Shown here: positions 58,894 to 64,000 of the stretch, piece after piece
Layout: each line of letters opens with the position of its first letter
How positions within the stretch are numbered: the stretch's first letter is position 1
Assembly (NCBI GenBank): GCA_944391685.1
Contig: CALXUM010000004.1
Location: 1-64,000 of the forward strand
Length of the DNA stretch: 64,000 bases
Direction of reading: 5' to 3'
From: an uncultured Alphaproteobacteria bacterium
GTDB lineage: Bacteria; Pseudomonadota; Alphaproteobacteria; RF32; CAG-239
Position numbers and translations under genes: made by a program
The notes under the pieces: generated by a model
What the model saw: the letters and a program-made list of their open reading frames with translations, nothing else
What the model was told of the DNA's origin: nothing
Databases searched by the model: none

Positions 58894-60654
58894 ATGTCTT
58901 ATGATTTTTTGCTGCAAAAAGCTTTGGCTTTGTATGATGCAGGACAATTAGATGATGCTGAAGTTATTTATCGGCAAATATTAGATACTGTTCCCGAACA
59001 ACCTGATGTGCTTAATTTATTAGGTTTGGTGGCTCAGGCCAAGGGAGCTCATGCTGAGGCGTGTGCTATTTTTGCTAAGGCTTTACGCAACAAAAAAGAT
59101 GATTTGGCTATTGTTTATAATCTTGCCTACTCTCTTTATTGTGATGGAAAATTACATGAGGCTTTGAATTATTTTGAGAAAGTTTTGACCATAAAACCAG
59201 ATCTAAAGGAAGCTTATAATCAAATAGGTTTGATTTTTGCCGATTTACAAGATTTAGATAAAGCAAGGCAAAATTGGCTTAAAGCACTTGGTATTGATAT
59301 ATCTTATGTTTCAGCAAGGGTTAATTGGGCTAAAAGTTTTGAAAAAGATAATCCGATTAAGGCTATTGAGGAGCTGGAAAAGGTAGCTGTGTCATTTCCT
59401 GAAGATGCATCTGTTTGGTATTATTTAGGAAAAATATATTTTAAGCAAAAAAATTATATAAAAGCTTGGAATGCAGCCATGAAAGCAAAAGAGAAAGCTC
59501 CAACATCGGATGAAGTGAGAGTATTGCTGGCGTGGTTATCTTTACAGGAAAATCAATTTGATAACGCAAAAATTTATTTTGCTAAGGCTTTGTTGTTAAA
59601 TCCAAATAATGTTGATGCTTTGTTGGGACTGGCGAATATTAACAGTCGTGAAGATAATTTTGATGAAGCGGAAAAAAACTATCTCAAAGCTTCTGAAATA
59701 GCACCAAATGATTTTGACATGCATAATAATTATGCAGAAATGCGGTATAGACAGAATAGGCTTTCCGAAGCTTTGGAAGAATATAGAAAAGCTGTTATTA
59801 TTAATCCTAAGTCTGCTGAAGTTAATAATAATATTGCCCTTATTTTGAAAGATCAGGGTGAATATGAAGAGGCTTTAGGACTGTTGTTTAATGCTTTTTT
59901 GTTGAAGCCAGATCTAGATGAAGTTTCTATAAATTTAGCGGAAACTCTTATAATGTATTTTCGCAAAGAACCTAAAAAGGCGATTGCTTTGGCTGAAAAA
60001 TGGTTAAATTATGCTCCGAATAATGATTTTGCCAAACATTTATATGCTTCTTTCAAAGGACAAAAAAATGAAAATAATAAAATTTATGTGCAGAAGTTGT
60101 TTGACAATTTTGCTGATAATTACGAATTGGTTATGCAGAATCTGGATTATACAACTCCGTTGGTTATGGGAAGAATTGCAGGATCTATTAAAGGTACCAT
60201 TGTGGATTTGGGGTGTGGTACGGGGCTTTTGGGAAAAGCTCTTAAAAGTTCTGAAAATAAAATAATCGGAGTTGATTTATCAGATAAAATGTTAGGAAAA
60301 GCTAAAGAAAAAGGAGTGTATGATAATCTTATAAAAGCAGATGTTATTGATTATTTGAAACAAAATAGAGATTTTGACTGGGTTGTGGCGGCAGATGTTT
60401 TCGGATATATCGGCGATTTGTCGGAAATTATAGCTTTATGTAAGGGGAAAAATATGCTTTTTTCAACCGAAAACGCATTTAATGCCGATGATTTTGAAAT
60501 TTTTGAAAGTGGACGTTATCGACATAATTACGATTATGTTTTGACTTTGTTAAAAAATAATGGTTTTGACGATATAATCCCTACCCGTTTAGTGTTAAGA
60601 AATGAAAATGGAAACGGAGTTGAAGGGACGATTTGGAAGGCTTTAACAAAATAA
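58894..60654 (+). CDS. TPR-repeat protein with C-terminal methyltransferase domain
   Basis: A 586-aa protein. The first ~390 residues are about ten tetratricopeptide repeats (ALALYDAGQLDDAEVIYRQI, ALRNKKDDLAIVYNLAYSLY, ALLLNPNNVDALLGLA and others). After a linker, ~420-575 is an AdoMet methyltransferase: VDLGCGTGLLGKALKS (motif I), IIGVDLSDKMLGKAKEKG and ADVFGYIGDLSEII. The fold resembles the UbiE/biotin-type class I enzymes. The start is ATG 58894 with GGAG 9 nt upstream. Substrate unknown; TPRs probably recruit it. Similar TPR-methyltransferases occur in gut and environmental proteobacteria. Confidence 0.88.
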   Translation: MSYDFLLQKALALYDAGQLDDAEVIYRQILDTVPEQPDVLNLLGLVAQAKGAHAEACAIFAKALRNKKDDLAIVYNLAYSLYCDGKLHEALNYFEKVLTIKPDLKEAYNQIGLIFADLQDLDKARQNWLKALGIDISYVSARVNWAKSFEKDNPIKAIEELEKVAVSFPEDASVWYYLGKIYFKQKNYIKAWNAAMKAKEKAPTSDEVRVLLAWLSLQENQFDNAKIYFAKALLLNPNNVDALLGLANINSREDNFDEAEKNYLKASEIAPNDFDMHNNYAEMRYRQNRLSEALEEYRKAVIINPKSAEVNNNIALILKDQGEYEEALGLLFNAFLLKPDLDEVSINLAETLIMYFRKEPKKAIALAEKWLNYAPNNDFAKHLYASFKGQKNENNKIYVQKLFDNFADNYELVMQNLDYTTPLVMGRIAGSIKGTIVDLGCGTGLLGKALKSSENKIIGVDLSDKMLGKAKEKGVYDNLIKADVIDYLKQNRDFDWVVAADVFGYIGDLSEIIALCKGKNMLFSTENAFNADDFEIFESGRYRHNYDYVLTLLKNNGFDDIIPTRLVLRNENGNGVEGTIWKALTK

Positions 60655-60656
60655 GA

Positions 60657-60685
60657 AAACCGCTTGATATTCAAGCGGTTTTCTT
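60657..60685. terminator. Terminator after TPR-methyltransferase
   Basis: AAAACCGCTTGA pairs with TCAAGCGGTTTT with a 3-nt loop. It works for the convergent outer membrane protein gene as well. Confidence 0.9.
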
Positions 60686-60702
60686 GTAACTGTCTAGATA
60701 GA

Positions 60703-61266
60703 TTAGAATGTGTATCTAATACCGGCAGTTACTTCAGCCAAGTGGTTCAAGTCGCGAGTTCCTACATAGGAATAACGACCAACAACGCGAGCTGCGATAT
60801 GATCCGTTAGGTTATATTGAGCACCACCACCTACACGGTAACCAATACGGCTTTTATCTATTTTGTGTCCGCCTTGTTTGATTTCAGTATCATAAACAGC
60901 CATACCGGTTGTTGCCAAAAGGCTGAATTTTTGTTCACAACCTAAAGGCAAGTAGCCGTATAAATCCAACCCATAGGCATCAAAGCTGGATTTTAATTCA
61001 CCGCCTTCTGAAACCGGTAAATGAGCTTTACGTTCTCCGGCCATTTGATAGAAGGCTTCCAAGCTTACATAATCCATCAACTCAATACCGGCATTAATGC
61101 TTCCGGAATTATAATTGTCTTTTGCTTCTGAAGCTGCGCCTTTAAAATCAGCATTGTCATATACATAATCAATACCAACGTAAGGTTTCAAATCCTGCAT
61201 CATTTCTGCACTGGCGTTAGCTGAAATTAAGCAGGCAACACTTGCAAGTAATAATGTTTTTTTCAT
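60703..61266 (-). CDS. Small outer membrane beta-barrel protein
   Basis: A 187-aa protein. Signal peptide KKTLLLASVACLISANASA, then alternating amphipathic strands (YVGIDYVYDNADFKG, GSINAGIELMDYVSLEAFY, GLDLYGYLPLG, KFSLLATTGMAVYDTE, RIGYRVGGGAQYNL, RVVGRYSYVGT) and C-terminal AEVTAGIRYTF, the final Phe being the BAM signal. About eight strands are expected, like OmpW/OmpX-size porin-like proteins. Function unknown; it may be a channel or adhesin. Convergent with the TPR gene. Confidence 0.88.
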   Translation of the reverse strand: MKKTLLLASVACLISANASAEMMQDLKPYVGIDYVYDNADFKGAASEAKDNYNSGSINAGIELMDYVSLEAFYQMAGERKAHLPVSEGGELKSSFDAYGLDLYGYLPLGCEQKFSLLATTGMAVYDTEIKQGGHKIDKSRIGYRVGGGAQYNLTDHIAARVVGRYSYVGTRDLNHLAEVTAGIRYTF

Positions 61267-61474
61267 AATTTATTATCTCCATTTATAAATAGATTATATA
61301 TAAAAGCAATTTGCTTTATAAAGTCCTGCAAAACTGCCGTTAAAAAGCAGTTTGTGAAAATTACATAATCGTGATATACAGATTTTAAAGGGGAAAGATA
61401 AAAATTTTGTTTTTTAAGTTTTTTTTTACGGAGATATGTTTCATTAAAGTCAGGTTTATTTATGGAGTTTACAG

Positions 61475-62113
61475 ATGTTTGTGTGTCCGGATAAAAAATG
61501 TTTAAAATGTTCTCGTTTGTTAGCTTTCAGAGCTGAAAACATTAAAAAATTTCCTGATTATTTTAATGCTCCGGTTCCTTCTTTTGGTCCAATTGATGCC
61601 AAAGTTTTGATTGTAGGTTTAGCCCCTGGGTTAAATGGAGCTAATAAAACAGGAAGACCTTTTACTAATGATTATGCCGGAGATGTGCTCTACCCTATAT
61701 TAAAAAAACATGGCTTGGCAAAAGGAAATTACGAAAAAAGAAAAGATGACAGTTTTGAGCTTGTTGATGTTAGGATTACCAATTCGGTTCGTTGTGTGCC
61801 ACCGCAAAATAAGGTTACCGGAGATGAGGTAAAAAGTTGCGGAACTTATCTTATTAATGAAATTGCAGAAATGAAGAATTTAAAAGTTATACTTACTTTA
61901 GGGAGTGTGGCACATAATGCGATATTGGGAGTGCTGGGGTATAAAAAAGCAGATTTTAAATTTGCTCATGGAAAAATTCACAAACTTGAAAAACATAATT
62001 TATTGATGATTAATTCTTATCATACATCTCGTTATAATATTAATACAGGCGTTTTAACCTATGAAATGTTTGATGAGATTATTGCTAATATTAAAAAAAT
62101 ATTGACAAAATAA
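61475..62113 (+). CDS. Uracil-DNA glycosylase, family 5-like
   Basis: A 212-aa protein. CPDKKCLKCSRL at the N-terminus and two further Cys (RCVPP and SCGTY) give an iron-sulfur cluster pattern. VLIVGLAPGLNGANKTGRPF is motif A without the usual Asp or Asn catalytic residue at that position, as in family 5 (UdgB), and INSYHTSRYN is motif B. It removes uracil and probably hypoxanthine from DNA. Family 4 is a less likely alternative. No clear Shine-Dalgarno; ~200 nt of leader precede it. Confidence 0.85.
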   Translation: MFVCPDKKCLKCSRLLAFRAENIKKFPDYFNAPVPSFGPIDAKVLIVGLAPGLNGANKTGRPFTNDYAGDVLYPILKKHGLAKGNYEKRKDDSFELVDVRITNSVRCVPPQNKVTGDEVKSCGTYLINEIAEMKNLKVILTLGSVAHNAILGVLGYKKADFKFAHGKIHKLEKHNLLMINSYHTSRYNINTGVLTYEMFDEIIANIKKILTK

Positions 62114-62172
62114 TTTTCAATATTACTCTTTTTGACAATCATTTTATTATTAACAAATTAAATTTTGTCATT

Positions 62173-62562
62173 ATGAACAATAAAACTGAGTATGGCTATG
62201 GAATAGATGCAATTTTTTTCCATAGAGGAAGCGAGACTAAAGTCTCTTCCCTAAAGGAAACAGCTGTAAAAGCAAAAGAAGCTGGCTGGGGATTTATTGT
62301 AAGGTATGAAGGGACGTACTCGAATACTAAAAGTACAATTTTGGGCTGGGATATAGAAATTGTTAGTGTTGAACAAGCAAAGAAGATGTTTCTAAATAAC
62401 AAAAAAATTTTGCTTGATATTGATGCAATTTCTATATCAGAATGGCCTAAGAAAAGTATCATAGTAGCCGTTTCGTTTAAAAACGGGAGTCCATTTGTTT
62501 TTACAATGAATGGATTTAATTTTAAGAAAGTTAAGTTTGAAGATCTTATTAAGGAGCCTTAA
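62173..62562 (+). CDS. Hypothetical protein
   Basis: A 129-aa protein with no recognised family. It is basic and mixed alpha/beta in look (GIDAIFFHRGSETKVSSL, TILGWDIEIVSVEQAKKMFL, ISEWPKKSIIVAVSFKNGSP). No signal peptide or membrane segment. A clear ribosome site is missing before the ATG. It sits ~60 nt after the UDG gene and ends in the terminator shared with rnfA. Confidence 0.6.
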   Translation: MNNKTEYGYGIDAIFFHRGSETKVSSLKETAVKAKEAGWGFIVRYEGTYSNTKSTILGWDIEIVSVEQAKKMFLNNKKILLDIDAISISEWPKKSIIVAVSFKNGSPFVFTMNGFNFKKVKFEDLIKEP

Positions 62563-62582
62563 AAAAGGCTCCTTTTTTATTG
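62552..62582. terminator. Bidirectional terminator between hypothetical and rnfA
   Basis: AAGGAGCC pairs with GGCTCCTT around a T/A loop, with T-runs on both strands; it ends both convergent genes. Confidence 0.88.
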
Positions 62583-63152
62583 ACTGATGCCGGCAAAGCC
62601 CATAAATGCCATTGATAACAAACCAGCCGTAATCAAAGCTAAAGGAGTCCCTTTCATGGATGCTGGAACTTTAGTGTCGGCGAGGCGTTCTCTGATGCCG
62701 GCAAAGATAACAATGGCTAAAGTAAAGCCCATAGCGTTAGCCAGAGCATAACAGACACCTGCCGTTAAAGTATAATTTTTTTGAATGGTTAAAATCGCAA
62801 TACCTAAAACAGCACAGTTGGTGGTAATTAAAGGTAAAAATATTCCAAGAGCCTGATAAAGTGTCGGTGATACTTTTTTGACAATAATCTCAACCATTTG
62901 TACCAAAGCGGCAATAACCAAAATAAAGGTTACCGTTATCATAAATGTCAGGTCATATGGTTGTAAAAAAGTATAATAAATTAGATATGTGGCAATGGTT
63001 GATATGGTCATGACAAACATTACCGCAAACCCCATACCGGCTGCCGTTGAAATTTTTTTGGAAACGCCTAAAAACGGGCAAATTCCTAAAAACTGTGATA
63101 AAACAATGTTGTTTACGAAAACGGCAGTGATAAAAATCATTAAGTATGACAT
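62577..63152 (-). CDS. rnfA: Rnf electron transport complex subunit A
   Basis: RnfA is an integral membrane subunit of the Rnf complex, which couples electron flow between ferredoxin and NAD to Na+ or H+ pumping. It has 191 aa and six membrane segments. VNNIVLSQFLGICPFLGVSKK and the second-half copy VMTISTIATYLIYYTFLQ mark the RnfA/NqrE family, with conserved LITTNCAVLGIAIL. The order on the minus strand is rnfG, rnfE, rnfA, typical for the end of an rnf operon. The operon start lies beyond the right edge. Confidence 0.95.
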   Translation of the reverse strand: MSYLMIFITAVFVNNIVLSQFLGICPFLGVSKKISTAAGMGFAVMFVMTISTIATYLIYYTFLQPYDLTFMITVTFILVIAALVQMVEIIVKKVSPTLYQALGIFLPLITTNCAVLGIAILTIQKNYTLTAGVCYALANAMGFTLAIVIFAGIRERLADTKVPASMKGTPLALITAGLLSMAFMGFAGISQ

Positions 63153-63154
63153 GG

Positions 63155-63751
63155 TTATTGAGCCTTTCGTAATTTGTTAAACAAAACTATAAGTCCGGCA
63201 AGAGCCAAAAATGCTCCCGGGGGCATTATGAACAAGAGAATCGGGTTAGCATCTTCGCTGATAAAAGAATAATTAAAGATTGAGCCGTTGCCTAAAATTT
63301 CTCTTACAATTCCAAGCGAAGTCAGCCCGATGGTAAAACCTAATCCCATACCTACGGCATCAAGAATTGATTGCCAGACATTATTTTTAGAAGCAAAAGC
63401 CTCTGCTCTGCCCAAAATAATGCAGTTGACCACAATAAGAGGAATAAATATTCCCAAAGCGGAATGGAGTATGGGTAAATAAGCTGCCATAAGTAAGTCT
63501 ACCACGGTTACAAATGAGGCAATAATTACAATATAAGACGGAATTCTTACTTTTTCCGGAATAATGTTTTTGACAGTTGAAATGGCAATATTTGAAAGTA
63601 TTAACACAAAAAGAGTGGCCAATCCCATGCCAAGACCGTTTAATGCAGAGGTGGTTACACCTAATGTCGGACACATTCCGAGCAACATGACAAAGGTCGG
63701 GTTTTCTTTGATAATGCCGCGGGTTAAGTTTTCCAAACTGGTTTTATTCAT
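63155..63751 (-). CDS. rnfE: Rnf electron transport complex subunit E
   Basis: RnfE pairs with RnfA in the membrane as inverted-topology homologues. It has 198 aa, a little shorter than E. coli Rsx[21 protein letters not shown] and [22 protein letters not shown] segments are present ([20 protein letters not shown]). The start overlaps the rnfG stop (8 nt), and rnfA starts 2 nt after its stop. Six membrane segments are expected. Confidence 0.95.
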   Translation of the reverse strand: MNKTSLENLTRGIIKENPTFVMLLGMCPTLGVTTSALNGLGMGLATLFVLILSNIAISTVKNIIPEKVRIPSYIVIIASFVTVVDLLMAAYLPILHSALGIFIPLIVVNCIILGRAEAFASKNNVWQSILDAVGMGLGFTIGLTSLGIVREILGNGSIFNYSFISEDANPILLFIMPPGAFLALAGLIVLFNKLRKAQ

Positions 63752-64000
63752 GGCTGTTACCTTTATTAAAATTATTGTATGCTTTTACAGCTTGTTTTAT
63801 TGCTTTGATTACTGCACGAGAAGTTATGGTAGCGGCTGTAATACCATCTATTTCTCCACCATCTTGACGAACTCTAAATTTGTGTTTGTTAGGATTGAAG
63901 CCATCAAATTGTTTTTTAAATTTAGGTTCATCTGCTTTAGAGCCAAGGCCAGGTGTTTCATTATGTTTGGTTATTTTGAATGTTCTTATTGATCCGTCTA
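63744..64000 (-). CDS. rnfG: Rnf complex subunit G, C-terminal part, cut by window edge
   Basis: The last 85 codons of a gene that continues past the right edge. [20 protein letters not shown] and [20 protein letters not shown] match the RnfG C-terminus; the Thr in the second is the expected site for covalently bound FMN (the S/T-G-A-T box, here TAAT). RnfG is a periplasmic electron carrier of the Rnf complex. Stop TAA at 63746-63744 overlaps the rnfE start. Confidence 0.9.
   Translation of the reverse strand, partial: DGSIRTFKITKHNETPGLGSKADEPKFKKQFDGFNPNKHKFRVRQDGGEIDGITAATITSRAVIKAIKQAVKAYNNFNKGNSHE

Noticed and set aside
60703..61266. OmpW or OmpX assignment for the small barrel
   Set aside because: Size and strand pattern fit, but no diagnostic motif was seen, so only the general class is given.

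Overview
The window is AT-rich chromosomal DNA from a Gram-negative bacterium, most likely an uncultured, anaerobic, host-associated alphaproteobacterium. Evidence for Gram-negative: lpxK, waaA, an OmpA-type lipoprotein, a small beta-barrel outer membrane protein and M16 proteases. Evidence for the alphaproteobacterial side: a BamF/DUF3035-type lipoprotein in an lspA operon and an exact GTTC-N7-GTTC (alphaproteobacterial LexA-type) site ahead of recA. Evidence for anaerobic life: hydG with a TM1266-type regulator, an iron alcohol dehydrogenase, and rnfG-rnfE-rnfA. Several genes appear to use TTG or GTG starts. No rRNA, CRISPR array, transposase or integrase was seen.

Layout. 1-1.3 kb: 3' part of a flagellin with a C-type-lectin-like (DUF1566/Fib_succ_major-type) insert. 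1.3-9.5 kb: housekeeping (recA, YihY, fabI, sppA, gatCAB). 9.6-12.3 kb: small unknown genes, a DUF192 lipoprotein with a repeat tail, an orphan Panacea/SocA-like protein and an OmpA-type lipoprotein. 12.4-24.8 kb: recJ, DUF502, tRNA-Leu with a 185-bp tandem repeat, mgtE, the lspA-bamF-M16-M16 run, pgi, mutL and a ZIP transporter. 24.8-28.5 kb: accessory segment with a small lipoprotein, tRNA-Ser and a three-gene cassette (degenerate SNF2-like helicase, IbrA-like PP-loop protein, IbrB-like ParB protein). 28.6-35.9 kb: aldo/keto reductase, a leftward LPS block (a fliN-like gene first, then DUF374 acyltransferase, waaA, lpxK), lon and HU. 36-40.5 kb: FemAB-like protein, tRNA-Val with its own repeat structure, and an AlgX/AlgI-type O-acetylation pair. 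40.6-51.8 kb: metabolism and tailoring (transaldolase, TM1266-type regulator, hydG, Fe-ADH, panD, galE, amidohydrolase, sirtuin, queH, GT17, peptidase, phosphatase). 52-58.7 kb: leftward block with rpsD, a LapC/YejM-like membrane pseudo-sulfatase, yejE, yejF and an HD hydrolase. 58.9-64 kb: TPR-methyltransferase, OMP, family 5-like UDG, an unknown gene and the rnf operon, which runs off the right edge.

Themes. Many genes serve the cell surface: flagellin, LPS assembly, polysaccharide O-acetylation, lipoprotein processing and outer membrane assembly. HydG, Rnf and the Fe-ADH suggest hydrogen- and ferredoxin-linked fermentation. The least explained parts are the lectin-bearing flagellin (possibly a diversity-generating retroelement target), the helicase/IbrA/IbrB cassette next to tRNA-Ser, and the repeats downstream of all three tRNA genes, two of which carry an inverted fragment of their own tRNA with the same 3-nt omission. 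All calls rest on reading the sequence and family knowledge; no database search was run.
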